DNA of 64,000 nucleotides from the NCBI GenBank assembly GCA_030533445.1, contig CM060064.1:38657787-38721786 (forward strand). The letters run 5' to 3'. Under the pieces are notes generated by a model. The model saw nothing but the letters and a program-made list of their open reading frames with translations. It made no database searches and was not told the origin of the DNA. The stretch is from Cyprinodon diabolis. Lineage: Eukaryota; Chordata; Actinopteri; Cyprinodontiformes; Cyprinodontidae. Positions 27,440 through 45,450 of the stretch are shown here, one piece after another (position 1 is the first letter of the stretch; every line of letters starts with the position of its first letter). The position numbers and the translations under genes are program-made.

Positions 27440-27551
27440 CCATCATATCTTTTGTCTTCTTGAAATGTTTATACCAGCGCCCAAATTCCTGACACTTTGC
27501 CGCCGACACATTTGCATAGTAAGTGCTGTTCACAATGGAGGAAATCATACT
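27440..27551 (-). CDS. satb1: satb1 coding exon 5 (CUT-like domain, second part)
   Basis: The acceptor is CTCTCTTTCAG before 27551 and the donor is ATGATGG|GTAAGC after 27440. The 112 bases go from phase 0 to phase 1 and encode residues 216-252, beginning [20 protein letters not shown] and ending [12 protein letters not shown]. This finishes the CUTL region. The next intron (7.2 kb) holds a candidate in-frame cassette exon, which would insert exactly at this phase-1 junction. Confidence 0.95.
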
Positions 27552-28134
27552 CTGAAAGAGAGAGATTGATTGAGAGAGAGCGGGAGAGACTTTTAGATTC
27601 TCACTGTGGAAAATACAGACATAATATTAGAGCTGGTGGAACATGCAGCAACGCTCCAGCTTGTCAAAGCAAATAAAATATAAGGAGGGGAGGTAAAAGT
27701 GTACGACATGCAGATGTTTAAGATTGTTTTCTTTTTCCAAACGAACAAGAAATCACATCAAACAAGGTTTAATCTGTTGTCTTTATCAAATGCCATAGAG
27801 TTTGTCTCTTTCAGAATAAGTACTTTTCTTCAAGAACAAGAAAAATATTTACCTTCAAAAGGAACACAACGATCTATTAAGCATCAGCAGCTGTGGAGGT
27901 GTTTCTCGTAAGCGAATAAGAACCTTTCATTTTCAAGCTCTATTTATGCAATCTGTTACAGACTAAAACTTCAAGCAGGCCAGGGTCTGCAGCGAGCATG
28001 TCGGTCCGGGACTCACCCCTGCTTCTGACTCTCCCTATATAGTTGCCTCTTTGCTCTCTAAACATTTACCTCCAGCCTTACACAAACAAAGACCCCCCCG
28101 CCCCCCTTAATTTATTAAATCTCAATGCAGTTTT

Positions 28135-28390
28135 ATTAAAATGAATGCTTTAACACCTCGCCAGCCTCCGGGTAAATGCAGAAAAATGTTTTTGATTGTT
28201 ATAAATATTCAAAAGAACCAAACCATCTGTTTTGAAATTATGGGCCTGCCATCTTTATCGTTTTCTATAATATATGCGCTCAGAGGACTGTGTGGGGACC
28301 TGCTGGTAGAGCAAGTGTTTCAGTATTATGTTGGTTTCGCTGACTTCAGCCTATCTTTGCAGGGAGGAGAAAAAGGCTAACAGCCGTGTC
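28135..28390. promoter_or_regulatory. Enhancer-like non-repetitive block
   Basis: A unique stretch with an incidental 79-codon open frame on the plus strand that has no recognisable protein similarity. It is poor in simple repeats and lies 0.6 kb upstream of coding exon 5. It is listed as a weak candidate for conserved noncoding DNA. Confidence 0.22.
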
Positions 28391-29516
28391 TGAAAGGTCA
28401 GAGCATCTCTGAACTTCTGACCTTTGCATTGAAGTGATACTTCAGATTTACTTTATGTGAGATTTCATTAAGAGGTTATGACTGGAAATATCTTCCCTGC
28501 AGTGTCTTAGTTTGTTTTTAGAGATTTTCACAGCAGGATAAAAAGAAAAACTTTCCAGCAGGTTAAAAGAAGTCCAGACACAAAAGATATTCCTGCAATT
28601 TAATGTTAATAAACGTTTCTATACGATACCAGCCTAATATAATGCATCTTCCTGTTTAGACCCCTTACAGAGAGAAGAGGCCCACAGCACCACAGACCCT
28701 CCACCATACTGAGCCTCTGTTTAAAGTCAGACCTACCTACTTCATTTAAAAAAGCTAAATCTTAAGCTTTTTTCATTTTTTTTCCCCACTGGATGATATC
28801 TGAATAAGAAGGAACTGAGATCTGGAACCATTGCTGCAAAAATTCATTTTCTTGTAAGCTTCTTTCCCATTTTAAATGTTTATTTGGAAGGTAAGAGCTT
28901 ATTGCCAAACATCTCGAAATTGGAAAGAGAGTTTTAAGGTTAACAGACAAACCATTTTTTGTGGTTGATATTACAAGACTGGAGTTCTGACATGACAGAA
29001 ATCAGCTTGTGTTTTAACCCAACAACCCAAGAAGATTTTTATCTGCAGCAGATCAAATCTTTATCAACCTAAATCTCTCAACAGAAACCTACATCAAAAA
29101 ATCTGAAACATCCTATTGATTCCGGCATTAGTTTTGATGAGAGTATGGGTTAAGCAAGGTCAGTATTATAAAATAATCTCCACCTTCACCCTTAGTTCAA
29201 ATTAATGACGACAATCTGCCCCAGATCTTTAATCATATGCTTCCTGTTTCCTTAGCTGGTTGTTCAGCTAGTTTGGCCGGAAAACATTGTTACACTTATT
29301 GAGGTGAGCTTTTATTGATTGGGTTGTTTTTTTAAAACATCAGACAATAGACAAAGAACTAACCTCACTCTTCCAAGGCCTTTGTCACTATGAAATAACA
29401 ACGCTAACCGCTTAGCATCTCTCAATAGGCTTCTTCCATAGTAAATCCTCATCTATGTTCTACATGTAAGCAAAAACTTTACATTAAGAGCTGACCACAA
29501 ACACAAAGGATTGCTT

Positions 29517-29625
29517 CAATTCAATTCCTTCTACTTTAGTTTATTTTATTTGCATAACACCAACTCACAACCTATAATCAAGTCTTATTTTGAAGGAAAA
29601 ACAGGAAATGTTTATATTACAGAAA
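29517..29625. repeat. Short dispersed fish repeat fragment
   Basis: It begins TTCAATTCAATTCCTTCTAC and continues TTATTTGCATAACACCAACT, with a CACAAC segment. It resembles the sequence at 53027-53095 (CAATTCAATTCAGTTTATTT, TATATAGCACCAATTCACAA). The two are diverged copies of one interspersed repeat. Confidence 0.55.
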
Positions 29626-29696
29626 ATATATCAAATCAAACCAGAGGAGTCAAAGAATGGATAAAGAGATGAATTCCAGATCTATACTGACCATAA

Positions 29697-31115
29697 AACA
29701 TCCATCCATCCATTTTCCATCACGCTTATCCCAAGCGGGGTCACAAGGGTTCCTGGTGCCTATCTCCAGCTGTCTATGGGCGAGAGTAGGGCTGGGTATT
29801 TTTCAAAAATTTTCGGTTCCGGTACCAATATCGATACCTTCACTTCGATACCGGTTCCTGAACGATACTTTTTTCGATACCACTTTTATAATATCAATTC
29901 GAAGAAAAAAAAAATTACACAACATAAAAAAGTACAAATCTTGAGTTTTATTTTAAGCTCTGATTTTTCCATTTACATTTTTCCTCTTACATAAAAAAAA
30001 AATCAGTGTCTAATATTCACTGTTAATTGTGAGGACCTTTTTACTTAGCAGTTTTCCTTTAGAAAAATTAACATGTCTGACAAACAAGCCCGTTGAATGG
30101 GATCCTACTGACAGCGCACCGCTGGTATGTGGAGGTCTGAGCGGCTCCGACAGAAATATTGGAAGGCAGGATGAACTGACTGCACTGATTAAGTTTTCAG
30201 GTGGATTTTCTCACTTAAAAACATAATAAAACTACTTTATTCCCACTGATCACAGCAAATATAGCTGCAAGGCAAATAAAGGATAGAGTAGCTCCGCCCA
30301 ACGCGCGTCAGAGCCACTTTTCGACAGCGCAGCCAGAGCAGCAAAGCTGCTTCAGCCGCGCATCAGAAGCTGGTACAAGCAGCAAAAATGAAGCAGCAGA
30401 AGTGATTTTGCTGCTCTTGCTGCGTCCAGTTTGAAAGCAGCATGATTCACTCCGCTCTGGCTTTGCACTGCCCATGGGCTGCTGAGAGGAGGATGGTCGC
30501 GCTGGCTGCGGTCCGCTCTTCTTGCAGTCAAACACCGAGCAACTTTCTGCTCTTAAATTGTTTCCGTGCACGATGTATTGCATTGCGCACTATTGGCATC
30601 AGTCTTAATAAAATGAAGCCACACTTTTGACCTGCGGGGCGTTTTAAAGGGGTTCCACGACGCTCGCAACCAGTTCACAACAGATACACATGAACCCTGG
30701 CTGTAGGCGTGACCACCTGTGTTTTTTTCCTTGATGACGCAATCACGTTAAGTGTTACAGCCAATCCCCGAAACTTGGTACCGAAAGACGAGGCATGTTT
30801 CGATACTCTGTAGAACCGAAGCATTTCGGTCATTACCATAAAAGAACCGAAGTTCGGTACCCAGCCCTAGGCGAGAGGCGGGGTAAACCCTGGACATGTC
30901 GCCAGGCCATCGCAAACAGGACAAACAACCATTTAAATAGAATTTAGAGAAGCCAATAAACCTAACAGTCGTGTTTTTAGACTGTGTGAGGAAGCTGGAG
31001 TACCTGGAGAGAACCCATGCATGCTCAGGGAGAACATGCAAACTCCATGCTAAAAGGCTCCAGGTCGGTAATCGAACCCGGAACCTCCTTGCTGCAAGGC
31101 AGCAGTGCTACACAA
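29697..31115. repeat. Older dispersed repeat split by a hAT-type insertion
   Basis: The outer repeat starts ACATCCATCCATCCATTTTC and reads to GGGCGAGAG at 29786. It resumes at 30878 with GCGGGGTAAACCCTGGACAT and ends near CTCCTTGCTGCAAGGCAGCA. Removing the insertion and one duplication copy gives a continuous match to a very common fish repeat (the ACCTGGAGAGAACCCATGCA family). It has no open frame and is probably LINE-derived, but I cannot name the family. Confidence 0.75.
29787..30869. mobile_element. hAT-type non-autonomous transposon, 1083 bp
   Basis: The 8-bp duplication GGCGAGAG flanks it exactly (29779-29786 and 30870-30877). The ends are perfect 12-bp inverted repeats, TAGGGCTGGGTA. 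Subterminal blocks on both sides contain GGTACCG and TTCGATAC-type motifs. An 8-bp duplication with a TAGGG-type end is characteristic of the hAT superfamily. The interior has short open frames (for example 30029-30226 on the plus strand) without transposase motifs. It therefore looks dependent on a partner element for movement. Confidence 0.88.
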
Positions 31116-33994
31116 TCAAGTTAATAATGCTAGCTGGTAAATCGTTTTCTTTATAGGGAAATTTTATCAGCTGCATTCATTTGATGACTCTTTTTGAACC
31201 ACAAAAATTTGGTTACATTTTTCCTATTTTGTGTTTACAATGGCATGACTGTGATGGTAGTGGTAAAGCACAGGCCTTTCCTGCTTTAAACTTAACAATC
31301 AGAACAATGAAGTGCAAACAGACCCTGAAAGGGTCCAGCTGATTAACACAATGACCACCTCACAGCCTGTGTGCTCAGCTCTAGAACAAATTCACAACAG
31401 GCAAAACTGTCACATACAGATATGTTACTTGTTTTATTCTTATTTTAAGTTCCTCAAATATTTATTTATTCACACCAGATGTCCAAACGCTCTAGGCTCT
31501 TGTAATCAAGGTAAAATGAGTTCTTTAGAAAATCCTGGCCGCTAATGATTCTGACGCTCCACCAATCAAAGCTATCAAAGTATTGGCTTCCAATTCTTAT
31601 TTTATCATCTAATAAAACAAATGATTCCAGTACAGTAGTTTTTTTCCTTCACTTGTTCTCAAAAACTGGTTCTAATAATCAAAATAAGGTGATTTGAAAG
31701 GTTTTCTGTTGCAGTTATGCTATTGGTTGCTTGGTGTCTCATATACATGAATATATTCATTTAAAGCTGAAACAAAAGTATACAAATCTGGATATAAAAA
31801 AAACTTTAGGAGCAGCTTAGAAAGATACCTGAGGGAAAAACAATGAGAGGGTATCAAAATAAGGAGTCATTAAAATATATTGATTGTGCTAGAAAACATT
31901 TAAATGTTGATCAAATGGTTTACCTTATAATTGAAACTGCAAATAAGACACTGCTAATCGATTTTCTCTAAGGGCTGCGTACAGAGGAAGGAGCGTACAC
32001 TCAGCTGCTGATTTTATCTGAATATTTTTTCAGGGAAAAAAAAATAAAAGATAGTTGAGCGGAGTCACATTGGCGACTGCAGCTGGGTGTGAATCTGTGC
32101 CAAGCATGTTGTGGTGCATCATCCCGCCATGATGGAAAAACAAGGGGAAGGGGTGGGGGGGGACGCAAAGAGGTCTGCAGTCGGACTTGAACCGTATAAC
32201 AAAGCGGCCTTTTATAGATGTATTGAAAAGGCTTGATTCAATAAAATAACCCTGACGGAGTTCAGGTTGAGGTTAGGAAGTCAGAATTAGCTTTTTAATG
32301 GGTCATACATTAATGCATGAAGTGCTTCCTTCTCTTCAGTTTATGCAATATTGTTATTAGTGAAGAATAAATACGAGTTCAACCTTTCGTGGTCGATTCC
32401 TTCGGATGTGGAGAAGCCAGAATGGTTTCCTTATCTTTTCTTTAGTTGGGGTTGGGAGGGGGGATATAAATGGGGAGATTCTGGATGATAAATTGTGGAT
32501 TTGGCAGCAACCCATACATTCCAGTTTTACCTTATTCAAGCAGCTCAAAAATCCACCTGGAAAGGCTAATTTTAAAGTGAATATAGTCCTCCTTATAGTC
32601 AGGGGGTGGGATAATGAACTCCTATCCTCTAGCCTGCCATGTTTTATTTACAGTATATCTGGGCTAAGGCGGCTCCAGGCAACAAACAAGAGGCCTGCAG
32701 ATCCCTCTCTCTCTCTCTCGCTCCCTTTTCCTCCGCCATCTTTGACACAGATGTTCTAATAAACGCTCCTCATTAATCAGCCCTCTCCCTCAATACATCA
32801 CTCTACCTCTCACAGGGGGCCAAGCCTGTATGTGTGAGGAGAAACAACACACACACATACCTATTCTGCGTCCCCCCGTTGCTCTGTCACACACACATGC
32901 AGACGCACTAAGTGAAATCAAGCAGATAACCAGCGCCTCTGCTTCCACTGAGGAACCAGCAGGAGGGCTGAGCTTCGGCGTGTCAACAGGTAGTAACTCT
33001 GTCGGTGTGTGTGCATGTGTGTGGACCCTTTAAGCGATAGCCATCTGCAGCACAGAGAGCTTATCGGCAAGACCAGGAAGTGGCACTGGGCTACTATCGG
33101 TCCCCAACATCTACTCCACTCCCCATCATAGGAGACAGGAAGAGAAAGGAGTATGTGTGTCTGTGTGTGTGTGTCTAAGTGGATCACAGTGCAGCAACCA
33201 GGTACTGTAGACACCCAGCTGCCAGCATCACACTGAACAACACAAACACACACCCAAATGTAAGCACACGACTGTGCCGGATGTCTTGAATCGGTTGGGA
33301 AAAAGAAGATTGTATTTGCAACACTGTGCCTCGTCGCTCGCCAACATCTAACAGAGCTCAATTATGTCACATATTCACTCAACCGGGATGACCCCTCCCC
33401 TCAGCAACCACCGCAGACACACAGAGGCGCTACGCTATGGTAGCAAGGTTGTGCCTGTGGCAGTCGAAGTGGCAGAGGCGCATGCAAAGATGGCATTTTG
33501 ATGGCTATTTGCTGCTACAAAACGAAGCAGCTGGTGCATCAGGGGCAGCCCAGTGAGAGTGGGGGGGGTCACGTTTGTTGCCATAGTTTCTGCAAACCAG
33601 TCGAGGGTAGGGCTTTTCATTTTGGTAGCAACCATGGTTGGCCTGATTGGTGGATGAGAAGTTTAATTTTGCAGATGCTTCTTCGAGTCATTACCCATGA
33701 ATGTTTAAGAGCTGCCGTGCGTGTGGGGGTCAGAGCCAATCGTGGCAAACGCGACTCAGGCCAAACATACAAACAGTGAAATTAATTGTTTGACACAGCA
33801 TAGCCCTAATTAAGAATCCTATTCCTTCTCTGCTCTGTTTTCCTCCTTCTCCTCAACCATGGGATGCAACAAGGGCTGAACTACATCAACTATAAAAAAC
33901 TTAGGCTACATCTGAGAAGACGAGCGCAGGACCACGCTTCTTTGCATTGCATCTTTTGAGAAGCCTTGGGTCTAAAGTAAAGTACGATGCTCTG

Positions 33995-34365
33995 TAAGGC
34001 TGGGCAATTGATTGCATTTACAATACAATTACAACTTAAAAAGCACAATTTTCTTCATCTCATAGGCACTCATTTTTGGTAGCATTACAATGAATAAGAC
34101 ACTGATTTTCTCCCTCCAGCCCTAAAGATGCTGGTTATGCACTTTGCTACCACACAGAAGGGAAGAGAGCTGCAGCTAGCAGAGCCATGCAGTGGAAGCA
34201 AACCCTTTTCCATACAACAGTAACAATCAAGTCCTGCAACTATGGATTCTGGACCAGAAAGCTTTTAAGGTTATGAAAGCAACAACTTTTTTGTTGCAAA
34301 ATAAAATGGGAAAAGAATTTTAAAAAATCACAATGTAGATTTTTGATAAAATCTTCCAACCCTAG
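33995..34365. mobile_element. Diverged hAT-like MITE
   Basis: The left end TAAGGCTGGGCAATTGATTG and the right end TCTTCCAACCCTAG are imperfect inverted repeats. The interior contains AAAGCACAATTTTCTTCATC, as in a common fish hAT MITE group. No clear 8-bp duplication remains, consistent with age. Confidence 0.5.
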
Positions 34366-35529
34366 TCATGTGTGATCGACACCCAATGTCTTCAGAGATC
34401 TTTTACAGATCTGCTCTGTGTGCCGATCAGAGATCGGCCACAGAGAACCAATATCATTTTATCAAAGAATTTAGCTTAGAGACGTTGCTAAATGTCTGCC
34501 GTTTTCTCTGTTGTCAACCTGAGCTGATTTCTAATGTTTCATGGTCCGTCTTCCAAAATGTGAATCTGTCAGTTTTTGCAGCCATCTTGTTTTTCACTTA
34601 GTAATTGTGATGGTTAGTAAACAAAAAGTACTGTAATTAATCAGTAGATTTTAAAACTCTTCATTGTGAATTCCAAGAAAATGCTCTTCTACATGAGCTA
34701 ATTTAGCCTTATTACATTTTTTTTATCTAAAAAACCTTGGTTTTTAAAATCACATATTTACTCTGGAACGATATAAAACTACTTTTCTTTAATTGCTATT
34801 TTTTTGTTTGTTTTTTCTCTTACTTGTTGCTTTTTTTTGCTCTTTTTTCATCCTTTTGTCGAAGTTTAGTAGAGTATTTCCGAAAAAAAAGCTTGCATTA
34901 CTGAGAGAAATTGTTTGTGTTCATTCTGTTTATGCGTTGTAAGGACTGCTGTTAAAAACAAAACAAACAAGAGTATTTACTCCATGTATTGTTATGAAAT
35001 ACCACAGGTAAGTTTTTATTAAACAAGAACTGACAGACACTAAAAGCTGTTTGGTTATTAATTCCTGATAATCAGGTGTTGCGCCCATTAAGTGAGTTTG
35101 ATTAAAATGAATAACTGTTAATGTTTGCCTTTTACAGCTATTTATAGTAATTCAAGCCGAACCAAATTTTGTTGCACAACAGTCTCCTCTGGGAGTTGTG
35201 CAGAGGTAGGCTTGCTCATTCACTCACAGCTATCCTGTCATCTGTTCACCTCCCCTTTTAGTTTGGGATTACACAGTAGAATATGAGGGAAACACTAATC
35301 CTGAAAAATGTGCTCCCTCCCACTACGCCCCTTTCTCCTCCCACAGCCCTCACATTCTGAGTGAACTGTTGCAGGGAGGGGCCTGGAAGGCAGGGAGTGT
35401 GTTTATCATTCTGTGTTTGAGGTAGGGTGGGGGTAGCCGGACACATACGGCCCCCACAGAGTAACAGATGTCAAAGACCATCATGGCAGCCCTCTCATAG
35501 ATCACACGGAAACAAACCATTTGGTATAT

Positions 35530-35625
35530 ATAGAGCGGCTTGTGAAATATTTTCATGCTGAACCTTTTTATATCTTTTAATTTTACAACCACAGACTTTA
35601 ATGTTTTTATATTATAGACCACTGC
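35530..35625. repeat. Short Tc1/mariner-like end fragment
   Basis: The segment AATTTTACAACCACAGACTT followed by TAATGTTTTTATATTATAGA resembles the terminal region of the element family seen at 23730-24140. It is an orphan fragment. Confidence 0.4.
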
Positions 35626-38496
35626 AGTAGAGGATAACTGTAAAGTGAATTCTTGTTTTCAAAAGGGCCTATATCCTGCATCAACTTTCTTTAAGTTTTT
35701 AACTATGCAATATTGCTATTCCTTCATGGAAATCATGCCCTCAGTAATATTGTGCTTGTTTCATGGTTGTCAAAGTAGCCCTCATGAACTCTGCTCTCTA
35801 AGAAGAAGCCCTCCCTGTCCTGGAAAATAAGTGAAAATCACTGTTTCATGTAGAGCAGTGATTACCTGCCCACTCAAGGAAGCACCTAGTTTGTATGAGC
35901 TGCACCTGCCCAGTTTAACTTTCTCAGATGTGAGGCAGAGTGCTATCGTTTCTGCTCAAAGTTGAGATAAGGTCGCTCTTTTAGCCCCTAATCTGCACAG
36001 TGACAACAACCGTTGTTTTCATACACTTTTGTCTAAGTCGCAAAAAATGTGTTGTTCCGCTGCCAAAGTTCTCAGACTTTGAGATTAATCGCTAGAAGGG
36101 TCTTTATACCATGCTGCTAGGTCTCTAGGGAGACGTCATGAAATGGGCAACAAGAACACTGGAAGAGGTGGAATAACAGAGAATGCTTGTGCCTTTCTTA
36201 CAGATTGGAAAAAGAAGGTACAAGAAAAACACTAACATTTTATACTAAATTAATATCTTAAGGTGATATTTAATGGAAGAATTAAAAAGCATGATAGAGG
36301 ACCCTTTAAGCAAAATTTCTGTAAGTGTGGCTGGTATTTATATTTCATTCCTTTAAATGTAAAATTAAGTGCAACTTACAAAAAAAAGCCATAAATTAGT
36401 AAAAATAGTCAAAGTGGAAGTGATTCAGTGTCATTTAAGAACAGCCTGTGAGGAAAGTTTGCTGGAAAACCTTGGATGGTTGTCAAAGTTTAGGCAAGTG
36501 ATATATAGCTTGGATCAATAATGATCCAAACTTAAAACATCTTATAGAGTGATGCTAAAACTATCCATCCATCAGTGGAAGGATTTATGCTCTCAAGACC
36601 TCCTGAGTTCAATGCATACATGTCTTCAGTTTTTTTGTGTTTTATTGGCTCTAATTATTCCAAATCCAACAAAACTTGGTTTCAAATCTGTCAAAACTGT
36701 TCATCCTCCTAACAGACAGGCAGGATGGGGAAGCATTGATTAAAGCAGAGACCATGAAACTTTGGTAACACTGGAGGAGCTGTAACGCTCCAAAACTCTT
36801 CGAACTTGGATGGAGGTTAAACAACGATTACTTTAAAAAATATGGGCAGGTTCAATTTATATTTAGTAATTAAAGGTCATAACTACAAATATTACTTAAA
36901 AACAATTCATTTTAAAAAATAGAACATCCTCTAAAATGGTGAAGAATAAAATATTAATTTTGCTAAAAAAATATATATAAAAATTATTTTATCTATTTTG
37001 ACAGATCCAATATATATCAATACCAATGCCAACATGAACACAAAAGAAATCTGCTCCAATAGGAAAAGTAGCTTGAAATCATGTGACATAGAGTTGAGGC
37101 ATTGGCGGATCCTATTAGCTCAGTTATAGAGCCGGGAAATGGCTTCTTCTCTCGGCTACATTTCTCAAATTGAAATAAAATAAACAACAATCAAAGGTTA
37201 GCTTTAGAACTGGAAACCAGAACGACCGCAGGTGAGCCTGATTATGTCACTTACTGGTAAGAAGGATCTAAAATGCTTACTGTTGTGTTTTTTTTTAGGT
37301 AGACAATTTTAAGATCTGTCCAGGGACAACAGATGAAAAATAGCCTTTTGTCTAATTCTGGTGCATTTGCAGGAATGCTTATAAATGTACACTGTCCCAG
37401 TGAAATAAATAAATAAATCTAAGTCTAAACTTATAGCCATCTCCTGTATAATGGTCTGATAAGACATTGATAATCTAATTAACAATGGAGTAAATTAAAG
37501 TAAAGGACCGTAAACCTCCTGCTCAGACATTCTGCATTCAAACTTGACCCTTTTGCAGCAGATAGCTTCAGCTTGAAGCTAAACAAGTGAAAGAATACAG
37601 ATGTTTTCCCCACTTTTCCAATTTTGAACTATAAACTTGAAATAACAGATTGTAGCGAAGGTAGAAAAATTTAAAGGGTCACCTTTGTAACCCAGAAAGT
37701 AGTGATAACTTACATTTCATTTAGTCCCGATTCTAAGCAGTTAAACTGGTACAGAGAAATAAATATACCGATTTTAGAAAATAATCTGATTATTTAATCT
37801 GAAACTTGTGTGTGTGTTTAGTCTTACGAATTTGTGTCTGAGACAGGCTGAATGTGCTCTGTGTGTTAAATCCTCCGAGCTAGTGTGTGCTCTCCTCTGA
37901 GCCGTCTTCACATATGGACCGTAAACAGGGTGATTACCAGACCGGGCTGGGCTCCGCCTGAACACCACCCAGGGACTCTTTACATCATCATGCCCAGCTA
38001 AACACACACACACCACCACCACCACACACACGCGCCGAAAGCAGCTCCTTGCTCATATGCTCAACACAAATCACGGTCTCCAGGTGACCATCGGTGGACT
38101 CTGAGGAGAGTTGACCGCTCTGTGAAACCTCAAATACCACAGATATATTCTCTACATTTTACTAACACATTTAGGAGAAATACTCACATACACAGACCAT
38201 TCCTGCAGAACAGCAGCTAACACAAACTCTGAAATATTGTGCCTTTTTATTCCATTCACTCCACGGCTGCCTACATGATATACCGACTGCATTGCCTTTT
38301 AATACAATATCCGTGCAAGAGCACTCTATTGAACCTCTTGGCTGACAAAGCGGCACAAAGCATAACACCTAACATGTGAATGTGTTTTTCTCGAGCCCAA
38401 TGCAGTGATACAAAACAAACTAAAAGACACACACAAAAAAAGAGCAGAAAAAAAAAAAAAGCAATCCGGCTCGTACTGGGATTGGTCCAGTGTTTA

Positions 38497-44131
<5,635 letters not shown>

Positions 44132-45084
44132 TTAGTGAGACGTTTCTAATCTGCGGTGCACTATTTTAAAGCTATATCTCTGATATATTGCATTTCTTTT
44201 ATATTCATGTATAACCTTTTACACCCTCAGGGGGTATAAATAAATTTCTCCCTGACAAAAACACACAAAAGTAAATCACTTATAGCCTCACAGCTATTAG
44301 ATTTAAGAAGAAACTTTTGGTCCCTCTGTAAAGGTAAGATGTCATAGAATGGTTTTCTGGTGTCAGCACCGTTGTAGCTTTGACCCTGCCTGAAATATTA
44401 GGGACAAAATACAAAATATTTTGCATTTTTTGAACCTCGCCAAAATTTTCTTTGAAATAAACATTGCAAAATACTACCAAAATATTATTTATAGAACAAA
44501 AAAGTAGTACAGACTTTTAAATCTAAATGTTGTGTAAAAATATACCAAATTTGGACTCAATCAGATGAATCATATTTATTTTAGAATGGTATTACTGAGA
44601 AATTTCTTAGGCAGAGAGGCCATTTTGCCACATTTATCCAAAAATGTCACCAAACTTTGCCAAATGTGTTTTTTACATTAATACTGGGGGTTTGTTAAAA
44701 TTACGAGGTCACGTAGCAGCTGGACCCACCGGTGGGTCCGTAGGGTTCTAGGGGTTAAGCTCTAAATTTTCGTTATCTAAATGTAAAATCTGAAACTGTA
44801 TCTTCTGATTGCTCGTATGTCTATTATGAATTTGTCTTTTGTGAATCTATGTTCTGTTTCTTTGTTATTTTAAGATCTCTCTTCTAGGGCGTTGTTCTTG
44901 TGGTTTTAACGGCTTTCAAAAGTGTACAAACCCATGCTAAACTACCAGCAACTGTCTTTTAATACCTTGAAATAAGTTCAGTTTAATCTCAGATTGGTTT
45001 CATTTCAACATTTAGTTTAGTTTAGTTTTAGTTTTCTTTGCCCACAACCAATATGACATACTGAATATGATTCACCTGAAGTAA

Positions 45085-45450
45085 ATGTAAATCATTTATT
45101 GTCCCACATTGGGGAAAATCACTCTCTGCATCTCCCCATCGCATTTGGGGAGCAGTCTGGGTTAGGGGTCTTGCTCAGGGACCCAGCTTGGCAGTCAGTG
45201 GGAGTGTGTGGGACTTCCGTAAAAATTCAAAAAAAAATCCACTGGACTTGGTTTCCAAGATTTGAAGACGTTTCGCCACCTCTCCAGGAAGCTTTCTCAA
45301 TTCAAATGTCTGGATCCGCAGTGAGTTTGAGTCTTATATAGACAAAGTCTCGTATGCTTGGAAACATGCAAAGTGTGTAGGACTTAACCTCAGACCCTCC
45401 AGGACCCAAGAACAATGCTCTAACCACTAATCCACCACTCCCTGTGTTAA
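45085..45450. repeat. Dispersed repeat interrupted by a younger insertion
   Basis: The outer sequence (TTTATTGTCCCACATTGGGG, then GGGAGCAGTCTGGGTTAGGG) resumes after the insertion with AACCTCAGACCCTCCAGGAC and CTCTAACCACTAATCCACCA. The same unit, uninterrupted, occurs at 53540-53735. It has a tRNA-like or LINE-tail look, but I cannot name the family. Confidence 0.65.
45217..45372. mobile_element. 156-bp inserted repeat with 13-bp target duplication
   Basis: Flanks are GTGTGTGGGACTT (45204-45216) and GTGTGTAGGACTT (45373-45385), a 13-bp duplication with one mismatch. The insert begins CCGTAAAAATTC with an A-rich stretch and contains TGGACTTGGTTTCCAAG, TTTGAAGACGTTTCGCC and CCAGGAAGCTTTCTCAATT. 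A duplication of this length suggests target-primed retroposition (SINE or Penelope-like). Confidence 0.68.
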
